From: Nymphaea colorata
Lineage: Eukaryota > Streptophyta > Magnoliopsida > Nymphaeales > Nymphaeaceae
DNA: 64,000 nucleotides
Assembly: GCF_008831285.2 (NCBI RefSeq)
Contig: NC_045143.1
Location: 22,878,302-22,942,301, forward strand
Direction of reading: 5' to 3'
This document shows, in pieces, positions 1 through 9,361 of this stretch; the stretch's first letter is position 1, and the number at the start of each line of letters is the position of its first letter. The notes beneath the pieces were generated by a model. That model was not told where the DNA came from, did not search any database, and saw only the letters and a program-made list of their open reading frames with translations. Made by a program: the position numbers and the translations under genes.

Positions 1-1205
1 ACATCTTGTCTCTTGCTTCTCCAAACAACTAGATTTCCCCCAAGTAAACGCAGTACCCTGAAGTAGATCTTCTGGTGTCAACACAGCCTGCCCAGTCTGC
101 ATCAGAATACCCTTCAATTTCTATAGACCTCTGTTTCACATATAGAAGAGTCCCTTGCCAGGATTCTTCTTCAAGTAACACAGGATTCTATCTACAGCCT
201 TCAAGTGCACATCCGTAAGTGCATGCATAAACTGGCTCATCACATTTACAGCAAAGGTGATGTCTGGTCTAGTCAGAGTGAGGTATATCAATTTACCAAC
301 TAGCCGTTGATATCTCCCTTTAGCTTCTTCACACAAAAGTTCTCCATCCTTGCTACCGAGCTTGTGCCCAGCATCCAGAGAAGTAGAAACTGGTCTGCAT
401 CCCAGTTTTCCTGTCTCCTTCAGTAAATCCAAGGTATACTTCATTTGATTAAGCACAAGAGTTGTACCTGATCTGGTAATTTCAATACCAAGGAAATACT
501 TCAGTTTGCCAAGATCCTTGAGATCAAATTCAGCCGATAGTAAACCCTTTAATCTTGCTATCTCTTTTTCATCATCACCTGTAATAATCATATCATCAAC
601 ATAAACCAGCAGTAAAGTAACTATACCCTCTATCCTCTTTACAAAGATAGTATGATCTTCATTTCCTTGTTTATAACCATGCTTCTTCATAACAAGTCTG
701 AGATGTTCAAACCATGCTCGGGGAGACTGTCTGAGCTCATACAAAGCCTTCTTCAGTTTACAGCATTTTCCAGGTTTCTTAAAACCCGGGGGCATACACA
801 TATATACTTCCTCTTCGAGATCTCCGTTGAGAAAGGCATTTTTAACATCGAGTTGGCACATCTCCCAACCCTTCAGTACCGCCAAACAAATAATAACTCT
901 AACAGTCTTCATCTTCGCAACTGGGGCAAACGTCTCTAAGTAGTCGATCCCATATTTCTGACTGAACCCCTTGGCCACCAGACGTGTTTTGTACCTCTCA
1001 ATGTTCTCATCTAGTTTGTCCTTAATGGTGTAGACCCACTTTGACCCCACCAAATGAGCTTCTTCAGGAATCTCTACCACCTCCCATATCCGATTTATGT
1101 CTAAGGCCTCAATCTCTTCTTGCATAGCATGAGTCCACTTGGGGTCACTCTGAGCCTCTGTAACACTCCTGGGAATCACAGCCACAGACAATGATGATAC
1201 AAAAC
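1..1205 (-). pseudogene. Ty1/Copia pol relic (reverse transcriptase and RNase H), 3' part of a split element
   Basis: The minus strand encodes a Copia reverse transcriptase from about 1170 to 140. It shows the VGSKWVYTIK and LVAKGFSQKYGIDYLETFAPVA blocks (shortened here), LDVKNAFLNG, and the catalytic LLLVYVDDMIITG motif. Just after KGLFYM, near 138-142, the frame breaks by what looks like a 2-nt insertion. RNase H sequence (IEIEGYSDADWAG) then continues in another frame to the left window edge. The upstream part of the same ORF resumes at 5001, beyond an inserted element with a 5-bp target duplication (aaaac at 1201-1205 and 4996-5000). The frameshift and the split make it non-functional. 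The family is certain; the left limit lies outside the window. Confidence 0.9.
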
Positions 1206-1490
1206 TGTAGAAACACGAACCACAAAGAGAGAGTAGAGAACGAACACACAATATACGTGGAAAACCTCAGAAAGAGGTGAAAAACCACGGGGAAGCTCTG
1301 ACCTAGGGGCTCACCGCAACCCTAGGAGAGAGAAAATTATATTTCACTTAATTCAACACTTAAACATAAGTGACAATATAAAGAGGGAGAGAGGAGAAGC
1401 TGCCTAGGGTATCGAGCCCGCCTCGGTACCCGCGCCCCATAGAACCGGGTCCAGATATGGACCCGGTTCCTACAACAACATATTCTAACA
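1206..1490 (-). repeat. 3' LTR of the nested Copia
   Basis: This 285-bp LTR has TG...CA ends. The pol stop codon (TAG) lies just inside it: the final codons read K-L-E-G-E-C-stop, so the purine tract is coding and the first LTR bases supply the terminator. The outer flank carries aaaac. Confidence 0.93.
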
Positions 1491-3626
1491 CTCCCCCTCA
1501 AGCTTGGCATACATGTCAAACATGCCAAGCTTGCTAACATTCTTTTCGAATGAAGAAGTACAAAGCCCTTTAGTTAGGACGTCTGCAATTTGATCTTCAG
1601 ACTTCATATATGGCAGGATCAGCTCCTTTGAGTCAATGCGTTCCCGGATAAAATGACGGTCAATCTCCACATGTTTGGTCCTGTCATGTAGCACTGGATT
1701 ATTTGCAAGATTAATCGCAAACTTGTTGTCACAGTACATCTTCATTTTATCTCCCAGTTCCACACTGATATCAGTCAAAAGAATCTTCAGCCACAGCACC
1801 TCTGTAACCCCCATTGCAACAGCCCTGTACTCAGCCTCAGCACTAGACCTCGAACATACTTCTTGCCTCTTACTTCTCCAAACAACTAGGTTACCTCCAA
1901 GAAAGATACAATACCCTGTAGTGGACCTCCTTATGTCAGTGCAACCTGCCCAATCTGCATCTGAGTAGCCCTCAATAGTAAGTTTGTCTTGTCGAGTATA
2001 CAGCAGTCCTTTTCCTGGGTCATTCTTCAGATATCCCAACACTCTTTCTGCACTCTTCCAGTGACAATCCGTAGGAGCATGCATAAATTGACTTAGCACA
2101 TTTATCGCATACGTGATATCAGGGCGAGTTAGAGTAAGATAGATAAGCATACCGACTAGCCTCTGATATCGCCCTTTTTCTTCCTCATCCAGAATAGTGC
2201 CCGTCTTGATACTTATCTTAGTCCCCGACTCCATAGGAGTAAGATAGGGCCTACAACCAAGTTTACCTGTCTCCTTTAGTAAGTCAAGAGTGTACTTCCT
2301 TTGATTCATAACCAGCCCTGTCTCTGATCGGGCAATCTCTATCCCCAGAAAGTATCTCAGCTTACCCAGATCCTTGAGGTCGAATTCTTTAGCTAATCTC
2401 TCCTTCATCTTTCTGTTTTCTTCTTCATCACTGCCAGTGACAATCATATCATCAACGTAGACAAGGAGAAGACTCACCAGACCATCTCTCTGCTTTATGA
2501 ATAGGGTATGATCTCCATTTCCTTGCTTGTACCCAGTAGACTTCATAACGATCCTTAGTCTCTCAAACCAAGCTCTAGGCGACTGCTTCAAGCCATACAA
2601 AGCTTTCTTGAGGTGACAACATTTTCCCTCTTGAACATACCCGGGAGGCATGCTCATATAGACTTCTTCCTCCAGATGGCCGTTCAAGAACGCATTTTTA
2701 ACATCAAGCTGGTCCATGCGCCACTTCCTGTGCACAGCAAGAGCAAGAATAACCCTCACGGTCTTCAACTTTGCAACCGGGGCAAAGGTCTCAAAATAGT
2801 CGATCTCATACTTCTGGCTGAACCCCTTTGCAACCAGACGAGCTTTATATCGATCTACAGTGCCATCAGGTTTGTACTTCACGTTGTAAACCCACTTAGA
2901 GCCAACTAAGTGTGTCCCTTTAGGGATATCAACAACTTCCCATGTTTTGTTCTTAGCTAACGCACCCATCTCCTCCGTCATAGCATGTAACCACTTGGGA
3001 TCATCCTTAGCATCATCCACCGACCTGGGAATAACAACTTTGGATAAGGTTGTGATAAAACATTTGTAATTTGTACTGAGCTTAGCATAGGAAACAAATC
3101 TCTGAATAGGGTGAGAAGTACATGACCTGGTGCCTTTGCGCAAAGCAATGGGGAGCTCTTCATTCGATGGACTTGGGTCATCCGGGGAGATCACAGGATT
3201 GGGATTGGTTCTATCCTCATCACCAACATCTTCCACTGTAGCCTTCTCCTTTCTGACATAAACCTGGCCAAACAAGTGATCCCGGGCAACAGTGGGCTGA
3301 GCATCCACCGTGACCCCTTCCATATGACTGCCCTTCTCATTACTGACTGTGACCGTGTCAACCACACTGGGACTAACCTTGTAATCCAAAAACTCCATAA
3401 ACTGAATCAGCTGATTAGAAGAATACTCTTCCCCTTTGTTCCCAAGACACTCCCCCTGAAGAGGATTCACCGGAAAATACGACTCATGTTCATGAAATGT
3501 AACATCCCTCGAAACATACACTTTGAAAGTAGTGGGATCCACACATTTATACCCCTTCTGAGTGGAAGAGTACCCCAAGAAAACTCCTTTAATAGACCGG
3601 GGATCAAATGAGTGCAATGAGTGCAA
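1485..3626 (-). CDS. Copia pol remnant: integrase C-terminus, reverse transcriptase, RNase H
   Basis: This is an uninterrupted 713-codon frame. Residues about 6-50 are the end of integrase (SFDPRSIKGVFLGYSSTQKG, then VSRDVTFHEHESYF). Reverse transcriptase follows from about residue 215, with VGSKWVYNVKYK, LVAKGFSQKYEIDYFETFAPVA (shortened), LDVKNAFLNG and the catalytic LLLVYVDDMIVTG. RNase H begins near residue 562 (GYSDADWAGC) and includes SSAEAEYRAVAMG and CDNKFAINLANN. The frame has no convincing ATG of its own. It begins at a deletion junction where the 9-mer gagtgcaat is repeated (3610-3627), and the gag frame runs into it out of register. It could still encode active RT and RNase H if translated. 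Confidence 0.9.
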   Translation of the reverse strand: MHSLHSFDPRSIKGVFLGYSSTQKGYKCVDPTTFKVYVSRDVTFHEHESYFPVNPLQGECLGNKGEEYSSNQLIQFMEFLDYKVSPSVVDTVTVSNEKGSHMEGVTVDAQPTVARDHLFGQVYVRKEKATVEDVGDEDRTNPNPVISPDDPSPSNEELPIALRKGTRSCTSHPIQRFVSYAKLSTNYKCFITTLSKVVIPRSVDDAKDDPKWLHAMTEEMGALAKNKTWEVVDIPKGTHLVGSKWVYNVKYKPDGTVDRYKARLVAKGFSQKYEIDYFETFAPVAKLKTVRVILALAVHRKWRMDQLDVKNAFLNGHLEEEVYMSMPPGYVQEGKCCHLKKALYGLKQSPRAWFERLRIVMKSTGYKQGNGDHTLFIKQRDGLVSLLLVYVDDMIVTGSDEEENRKMKERLAKEFDLKDLGKLRYFLGIEIARSETGLVMNQRKYTLDLLKETGKLGCRPYLTPMESGTKISIKTGTILDEEEKGRYQRLVGMLIYLTLTRPDITYAINVLSQFMHAPTDCHWKSAERVLGYLKNDPGKGLLYTRQDKLTIEGYSDADWAGCTDIRRSTTGYCIFLGGNLVVWRSKRQEVCSRSSAEAEYRAVAMGVTEVLWLKILLTDISVELGDKMKMYCDNKFAINLANNPVLHDRTKHVEIDRHFIRERIDSKELILPYMKSEDQIADVLTKGLCTSSFEKNVSKLGMFDMYAKLEGEC

Positions 3627-4375
3627 TGCCGGGCAGGACGCTGCCCAGTCCCTGAGGCACGGCTGACAAAGGCAGAAGGGCCATGACCGGTGTCAAGATG
3701 CATCACCTGGCGACGTTGTTCTTCAGACTCAACACGAGCATATACTTCCTCTATCCCCGGAATCTCATCACCATTAAGAATCTGGCTACGAATAGACTCA
3801 AATTCATCCCGCAGGCCTCCCAGAAACAGAAACGTACGGTCCATCCATTCCTTTTCCCAGTAGAGGGAATGATCTGAACCGCACTTCCACTCATCAGTCA
3901 CATGATAATCTAGCTCCTCCCATTTGGTCTTCAGGGCAGCATAGAAGGCAGCAACAGACAAATCACCCTGTGTCAAGGAGTAAATACTGCGTTTAATCTG
4001 ATAGGTGCGCAGATGTCTCTTCTTGCGACCATACATCTTTGCAAGCACAGTCCACATATCAAAAGAGGTCGGCTTCCGCAGAATGAGAGGCTGGATATCG
4101 AAGGCCACGGAGCTGATAATCCACACCTTCACTTGGCTGTCCTCCAACGCCCACGTCGCCCATTGAGGATCAGATTTGATGGGCGCAGGTTTGTCGCCAG
4201 TGATGTAAGAGAGACGCCCACGGCTAGTAATCCCAATCTCGAGAGCGGCAGACCAAGATAGGTAATTGTCCTTGGTCAGACGGATGGAGGTGACCTGGAT
4301 CGGCACGTTCTCAGTCTTGGAGGCGCTGCCCGCGTCAAGGACGGCATCTTTTTGAGTCCCCATCGCTTCTGCCAT
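3467..4375 (-). pseudogene. Copia gag, fused out of frame to the pol remnant
   Basis: This is a Copia nucleocapsid protein. The probable start is MAEAMGTQKD at 4375, although the open frame begins ten codons upstream. Gag blocks are clear: TKDNYLSWSAALE, VWIISSVAFDIQPLILRKPTS (shortened), FDMWTVLAKMYG, RTYQIKRSIYSLTQGDLSV and FLGGLRDEFESIRSQIL. The frame stays open to the deletion point near 3627, where it reads RHCTHC. It then runs in the wrong frame through integrase sequence until 3467. The zinc knuckle, protease and integrase catalytic core are absent. Confidence 0.88.
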
Positions 4376-4693
4376 CACAAACAAGCACACAGCAACAAGA
4401 GGCACAGCGGCGAGAATGAGGCAGCGGCGACGGGAATGAGGCAGCGGCGACGGAAGGCAGGCGCCGGCGCAACACAGAGGCCACCCACGGTGGCAGAAAC
4501 CAAGAACAGGCCGAACGGAGGACTGCGGAGGAGCAACAGAGGACGGCGGAACAGAGGACGGCGGCGGCGGAACAGAGGACGGCGGCGGCAGAGCAGGGCG
4601 ACGTCACAAGGGCAGCAGCGGCGCTGGAACTTCAACGGCGTCGGGCGACGAAAAAACTTGACGATCCTCGGAAAAGAAACGCTTCTCCAACTT
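4376..4693 (-). other. GC-rich 5' leader of the nested Copia
   Basis: The stretch between the primer site and the gag start is strongly GC-rich and low in complexity, with repeated gcggcgg and aacagaggacggcgg tracts at 4500-4600. By position it is the untranslated leader, where Copia elements carry packaging and translation signals. Open frames of about 90-125 codons on both strands here look like by-products of composition. Confidence 0.6.
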
Positions 4694-4710
4694 CGCTGGC
4701 TCTGAGACCA
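4694..4710 (-). promoter_or_regulatory. Primer-binding site of the nested Copia (tRNA-iMet type)
   Basis: Directly after the 5' LTR the minus strand reads TGGTCTCAGAGCCAGCG. It differs by one base in the first 13 from the common plant Copia initiator-Met primer site TGGTATCAGAGCC. Confidence 0.85.
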
Positions 4711-4995
4711 TGTAGAAACACGAACCACAAAGAGAGAGTAGAGAACGAACACACAATATACGTGGAAAACCTCAGAAAGAGGTGAAAAACCACGGGGAAG
4801 CTCTGACCTAGGGGCTCACCGCAACCCTAGGAGAGAGAAAATTATATTTCACTTAATTCAACACTTAAACATAAGTGACAATATAAAGAGGGAGAGAGGA
4901 GAAGCCGCCTAGGGTACCGAGCCCACCTCGGTACCCGCGCCCCATAGAACCGGGTCCAGATATGGACCCGGTTCCTACAACAACATATTCTAACA
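4711..4995 (-). repeat. 5' LTR of the nested Copia
   Basis: This 285-bp LTR differs from the 3' copy by three substitutions, all in the stretch 4900-4930. It is flanked outside by the aaaac duplication and inside by the primer-binding site. It should carry the element's promoter. Confidence 0.93.
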
Positions 4996-5435
4996 AAAAC
5001 ATTTGTAGTCAGTGCTCAATCTAGAATAAGATACAAAGTTACCAATAGGGTGTTGGGTACATGACCTGACACCCTTTCTGAGGGCAATGGGAAGATCCTC
5101 CTTTTCATTTTTTGTCTGACTTTCTCTCTCAACAGGTTGCTTCTGAGCATGACTTGGGTCATCCAAGGAAGAAGTAGGATTAGGATTCGGAGTAGGCTTC
5201 TCACTATCAATCACCTTGTCAGTACAAACTCTCCTCTTAGAATACACCTGCCCGAACAGACGATTGCATTCTTTCTCTGTCTCCATAGGACACACACTCT
5301 CCTTTCCCTGTTCATGTACCTCAATAGACGTCCCATCTTCTTCTTTTCCAAGCACATCGACGGATGGATTCTCTTCACGCCTGTAATCCAGAAAATCTGT
5401 AAACTGAATGTCCTGATTTGGAGAACTAAGTCAGT
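4996..5435 (-). pseudogene. Ty1/Copia pol relic, 5' part of the split element
   Basis: The minus strand encodes the linker between integrase and reverse transcriptase, including LFGQVYSKRRV, DLPIALRKGVRSCTQHPIGN and YSRLSTDYKCF. It is collinear with the linker of the inserted element (LFGQVYVRKEK, LPIALRKGTRSCTSHPIQRF). The frame continues at position 1205 once the insertion is discounted, so target and invader belong to related families. Similarity stops at about 5430-5435, where a plus-strand Copia fragment begins. The element's own gag and 5' LTR are therefore missing here. Confidence 0.85.
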
Positions 5436-5866
5436 TTATAGATAAGCCAAGAAAAGGCCATTGGGATGCAGCTATGTTATTATTGAAATTTCTACAAGGT
5501 TCCCTTGGAAAGGGTCTATTATTTAAAAGAAGTTTTTCACTTCAGATAGAAGTTTATTCTGATGCAGATTATGCAGGCTCAATTGATGACAAAAAGTCCA
5601 CTACGAGATTCTGTATCCTTGGTGGTGGTAACTTAGTCTCTTGGAGAAGTAAACAGCAAGATGTTGTTCGATCTAGTGCAGAATCAGAATATCGAGTCAT
5701 AGCCAAAATAGCCACTGCAATCACCTGGGTGAGAGCTATGCTAGAAGGCCTTGGAATTCATATAGAATTGCCTATAAAAATGCAATGTGATAATAAAGTG
5801 GCTACTATAGAGCAAATAATCTGATCATCCATGAATGGACCAAGCATATTGAAGTAGATTGTTATT
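5436..5866 (+). pseudogene. Ty1/Copia RNase H relic (plus strand), split by a MITE
   Basis: The plus strand encodes the end of reverse transcriptase (SQFIDKPRKGHWDAA) and RNase H (EVYSDADYAGSIDDKKSTT, GGNLVSWRSKQQDVV, SSAESEYRVIAK, MQCDNKVAT). A frame break follows near 5820. The reading resumes after the MITE at 6253. Upstream RT, integrase and gag are absent, and the fragment abuts the minus-strand Copia tail to tail. Confidence 0.88.
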
Positions 5867-6252
5867 CTATGTCACACAAACGCGGCTAAAGAGGCGGCGT
5901 ATCCGTGTCGACTCGCCGACAAGGCGATTCCGACACGAGACTCGGCTAGGACACGGCAAAAAATAAAAAATAAAAATTTAATGTTTTTTTTTTTCATTTT
6001 ATCAATTTTTTGTGATGCATTCAATTATTTCCATGAACAATCCTTTCAAAGATTCAGTACTTTTGTGATAAAACACATTTTCTCACAAGATTGTAAGAGT
6101 GAACTATTAATTTAATGTTTTTTTTAATCTTATCATTTTTTAGAATATTTAATGTAGTCGTGTCCGCGTATCCAAAAATTTTGAAAATTGCCGTATCTGC
6201 ACCCATATCCCCGTATCGACACCCGTATCGCATCCGCACCCGTGTGACATAG
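5867..6252. mobile_element. 386-bp non-autonomous hAT-like MITE
   Basis: Perfect 11-bp terminal inverted repeats (CTATGTCACAC at 5867 and GTGTGACATAG at 6242-6252) bound a non-coding element. The flanks are 8-mers, ttgttatt (5859-5866) and ttgtcatt (6253-6260), which differ by one base; an 8-bp duplication is the hAT signature. Removing the element and one flank restores the RNase H order (VDC, then HYI). The ends carry subterminal cgtatcc/gacacg-type repeats, and the middle is AT-rich. Confidence 0.85.
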
Positions 6253-6422
6253 TTGTCATTACATTAGAGACTTAGCTCAAGCAAGAATTATTTCTACTGA
6301 ATATGTTGCTTCAAAAGACCAACTTGCATATTTATTTACCAAAGTTCTTCCTCTATCCGATTTCATAAAGTGTCGTAGCAAGCTGAGCATAATAGACATC
6401 TATGCTCTAGCTTGAAGGGGAG
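6253..6422 (+). pseudogene. Copia RNase H C-terminus and polypurine tract
   Basis: This continues the relic at 5436-5866. It encodes the end of RNase H (ARIISTEYVASKDQLAYLFT, then SKLSIIDIYALA and a stop). It is followed by the tract AGCTTGAAGGGGAG at 6409-6422, immediately before the LTR. Confidence 0.85.
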
Positions 6423-6652
6423 TGTTGAGGAAACGTGTTGGTTTGGGATTTGAAGATTTCTGTATTTTGCAATTTAGTATTAGGTAGCTTGCTGAATTTT
6501 TATGGACTCTTTATGTAAAGGGTTAAACATAACCTTAATCCTTATTTAGTCTAAAGGAAAATGAGCGGCCGATAGTTTCTTGACTGCTTACTATTCTCTC
6601 CTTCTTCCTCACGTTCTCTTCTTCTCCCTCTTCTCTACCTCTCTACGTAACA
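6423..6652 (+). repeat. 3' LTR of the plus-strand Copia relic
   Basis: It begins TGTTGAGGAAACG directly after the polypurine tract and ends CTACGTAACA, giving TGTT...AACA ends over about 230 bp. No matching 5' LTR is present in the window, so the right boundary is inferred from the end motif. Confidence 0.7.
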
Positions 6653-6784
6653 GAGTAGATAACATTATACAGTTCACCATAGATAATGAAACAAAATTAC
6701 AGAGCTGCAGATACATTATTAGTTGATGAATATGAGTCACTTTTTTTAATGATAAACATGAGCTAGTCATTTCCTTGTCTCTAA

Positions 6785-7043
6785 ACTAAACCCTGCCCTC
6801 CACAAATCGTCGACCAGGAAGAAGCAGCAGCACCCAACATCAGCGGGCCACCTTGTGCCCAGCCCCATCGGTGACTGGGCAAATGAACATCCAAGGAAAA
6901 ACGCAGTTGGGTCACCGAGTGGCTGATAGAGTGGTCAGAGCACCAAGACATTCCGGCAACCTAGGAAGACGCAAAACAGATCAAGAGAAGGTTCCTCAAT
7001 TTTACACCTTGAGGACAAGGTGTTTCTCTTGGGGGGGGGGGAA
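6785..7043 (+). pseudogene. Ty3/Gypsy 3' end (polyprotein tail and polypurine tract)
   Basis: Just upstream of the LTR one frame reads LHLEDKVFLLGGG. This resembles the C-terminal FxLEDKV...GGG ending of plant chromovirus polyproteins. A G-rich tract, ggggggggggg at 7031-7041, precedes the LTR by two bases. The upstream 200 bp is degraded, and no other domain is readable. Confidence 0.55.
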
Positions 7044-7326
7044 TGTTAGGCTCCAAGTCAAGTCTGATAGAGGGCCTTAAGGCTCTTATTTCCTTTACTT
7101 TATGTTGTTTTTAGGTTATGCTTTAACAGTTTATGCGTATAGCCAATGGAGTCAGGTCAGGGGGCTCAGTGGAGCAAGGTAACAACCCACCCAAAGCATA
7201 CTCACACATATAAATAGGATGTCATGCCAGGGATTAAAACCCTAATGAAGATAATTGTTTCTTGAAGTTGGGCTTCTGCATAAGAGTGGGTGTGTCATGT
7301 GTAAGCTTGTTAGCCCAGAGCTAACA
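7044..7326 (+). repeat. 3' LTR of the Gypsy relic
   Basis: This 283-bp segment begins TGTTAG and ends CTAACA, so the ends are perfect inverted 6-mers. It lies directly after a polypurine tract. No partner LTR is seen. Confidence 0.65.
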
Positions 7327-7553
7327 GTGACCATCAACTCTTATAAAAAAAAAATCCATATAGACATAAACTGACTCATACATCTGTGGTCTTTAATTTT
7401 GAAGAATTATCTAATACCTCCAGCAATTAAGTTAATCTATTCCCACATATGTGGAGCTAAGTTTGGAGTTTGTGAGGTTCCAAAATTTGATCAAACTAAG
7501 AAGATTCACGTTAAAAAAAAACATTGGATTGATTTTTCATAAAATAAAATTAC

Positions 7554-9131
7554 TTAAAATCCAGTGAAATATTTAGTCACCATCCGGTAAAGAAAGTCAC
7601 ATGAAGCTGTATATTCAAAAAATGTATTACACAAGCTCAAAAGACCAACCTTCGTAGTCTTTGTTTTCTGGTTCAAAGTTGATATCCAGTTGAACCGACA
7701 ACACTCCTGACACCCCTGCACCAAGTTATCAAATTTTAGATTATTCAAAGTGTACCTCAACAACAAAAACAGTTGATAGCAATCATCCCCAGCAAGATAT
7801 CTTGCAGTATGCTCATCAAGTTTACAACAAAATCCAAACTTATTCTACCATGAGAGATGATATACACACATCTGTGCATCCGGCTCACTGTGCATATTCA
7901 CAACTAAGAATTAAGAAGCAGAAGCAAAACTAAACAAGAAAGAACTGCCAATGTTCACCAAAAAGAACCATTAAGGAACTCAACAAAGCCAACTGCCACC
8001 ACTCAAACAAAGAAGTGGGTTCATATCCCAAAACTTTTGACAAAGTTCGTGCATAATAATCCCCCATTTGGGGTTTGGTAACTACTGTCACCCCAGGCTT
8101 CTCCATCTGAACAATCCAGTGCTTCGTGTTAGAACCAAACAAATACTAAGAACTTCCACTCTTTTGATTGTCATGATCAGTACAAGGAGTAAAGCCAGGG
8201 TGCCAGGCTATTGTCCGCTGGACAATGCTGTAGTCTATACTCGGAGGTTCAGCATCACTATCGTGTCTAACTGATAAAACCCCCAACACTCCTACAACCC
8301 ATAGATAGTACAAAATCAGCTAACAAATAGAAGGCCGCAAAATTCCTCATCCAGTATATATAGCAGAAGTAAAATAACTCGAAAGATGCAATTCTTATGT
8401 CATCCATGAGTAGTGAAGTGTTAAGGGAATCCTCAAAAATCAACTGTGGAACTAACTATGTACAATGGTGTGAAGCAAAACATTCGAATATAATTGCAAT
8501 TAATCTAGGCCACTATAATGAAATTTCAGCAGGAACTGGCATCAACAAGAAAATCCAAAAATTGATTATTTTTACATCTAACATAGGGCAACGAGACGCA
8601 AGAAAGCAAGAGCACACAAAGGAAAAAGAACGTGCGCGCACCATGACCATCACAAACAGAAAACAAACTCAACAAGCAAAGAAGAGAGAACACGAATTAT
8701 CACTCACAGCAATCTAAAAAAACTGTCCAAATAAAGAATATTAGCGAGAGAGAGAAACTGAGTAGTAAAATTTTCCCACCAGCAAGCATCCTCGATTCCT
8801 CTTCACTGATGCGGCAGCAGAACCCGAAATGGCTCTCCCACAAGACATCGTAGATGCACATCTGAGAGTCGCTTTCGCTTCGGGACCACAAAAAAAATAT
8901 CAGCAAATAAGAACAACCCCACATGCAAATGAACCATAGGATGAGCAACAAAGGCGACAACAAACAGGAGATAAACGGAGCCCGCACCTTCCCAAGACCT
9001 TGGATAGAACTCTTACGAAGTGATCAACGGCGTCCGATTTGGATGAGACTCCTGACTTAGGTTTCTCCATGACGACGACCCAGTGGGTGCGTTCCAAGCC
9101 CAGAGGCTCGAGCACCTCTTCTGCATCGGAG

Positions 9132-9167
<36 letters not shown>

Positions 9168-9361
9168 AAGGATTCATTAATTCTGCCGTTATGGTTTCGG
9201 GTCGTCCAAGAGGAGCAGCAGATTCTGCAGGGAACGAGCTTATGGTTACTCTTGCCTTTGGGAAAGAAGGGTTTGGAAGTGATGATAGGAGGAGAGAGCC
9301 CTGTCCGAAATTTGATGGAGGCAGGGAAGAGGTCGACCGTGGTTGGAAGGACCAGCTCCAT
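7554..9361 (-). CDS. MORF/RIP/DAG-family organellar RNA-editing factor, four exons
   Basis: The MORF (RIP) family assists C-to-U RNA editing in plastids and mitochondria by binding PPR editing factors. Proposed exons are 9361-8988, 8877-8780, 7715-7650 and 7606-7554. All have GT/AG borders and stay in phase, giving 591 nt (196 residues). The N-terminus (MELVLPTTVDLFPASIKFRT) looks like an organelle transit peptide and is followed by a poly-Ser tract. The MORF domain starts at THWVVVMEKP, continues through VRVLSKVLGSESDSQMCIYD and HFGFCCRISEEES, and ends GVLSVQLDINFEPENKDY. The last exon (ASCDFLYRMV...) lacks the usual YGAELFVNGE-type block, so the C-terminus is uncertain or truncated. Which MORF subgroup it belongs to is not clear. 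Confidence 0.8.
7790..7887 (-). pseudogene. Decayed duplicate of MORF exon 2, inside intron 2
   Basis: This stretch is exactly 98 nt, the same length as the working exon 2, and is preceded by a proper acceptor (gcacag). With the shared phase it reads SEPDAQMCVYHLSW, stop, NKFGFCCKLDEHTARYLAG. That parallels SESDSQMCIYDVLWESHFGF in exon 2. The in-frame TAG replaces a glutamate codon, and the donor GT has become GG, so it cannot be spliced normally. Confidence 0.82.
8034..8145 (-). pseudogene. Decayed duplicate of the MORF-domain part of exon 1, inside intron 2
   Basis: It reads KHWIVQMEKPGVTVV, then MGDYYARTLSKVLG, parallel to THWVVVMEKPKSG and VDHFVRVLSKVLG in exon 1. An acceptor-like ttcttag precedes it. 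The donor that should follow TTGGGA is lost (tatgaa instead of aggtgc). With the copy at 7790-7887 it forms a second, broken MORF domain in the same orientation. Confidence 0.82.
9128..9170 (-). repeat. Hexamer microsatellite encoding the MORF poly-Ser tract
   Basis: Six to seven tandem gaggac/gaggacga units on the plus strand encode a run of about 13 serines in the MORF precursor. The tract sits between the transit-peptide-like N-terminus and the MORF domain, where length changes are likely tolerated. Confidence 0.8.

Larger units (their letters stand above)
1206..4995 (-). mobile_element. Young, internally deleted Ty1/Copia LTR retrotransposon nested in another Copia
   Basis: Two 285-bp direct repeats (1206-1490 and 4711-4995) begin TGTAGAAACA and end TTCTAACA. 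They differ at three positions by eye (about 1%). A 5-bp target duplication, aaaac, flanks the element on both sides. Read on the minus strand, the 5' LTR is followed at once by a primer site close to the tRNA-iMet type (TGGTCTCAGAGCC), and a purine tract (TTGAGGGGGAG) abuts the 3' LTR. The interior keeps gag, the end of integrase, reverse transcriptase and RNase H. Protease and the integrase core are missing, so the 3.8-kb copy is a non-autonomous deletion derivative. Low LTR divergence implies a recent insertion. Confidence 0.95.

Noticed and set aside
4335-4752. Arg-rich and Cys-rich frames on both strands
   Set aside because: Composition effect of the GC-rich Copia leader. They cross the LTR boundary.
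8397-8717. 106-codon plus-strand frame as a gene
   Set aside because: It lies antisense within MORF intron 2 and has a low-complexity Lys/Glu/Thr tail.
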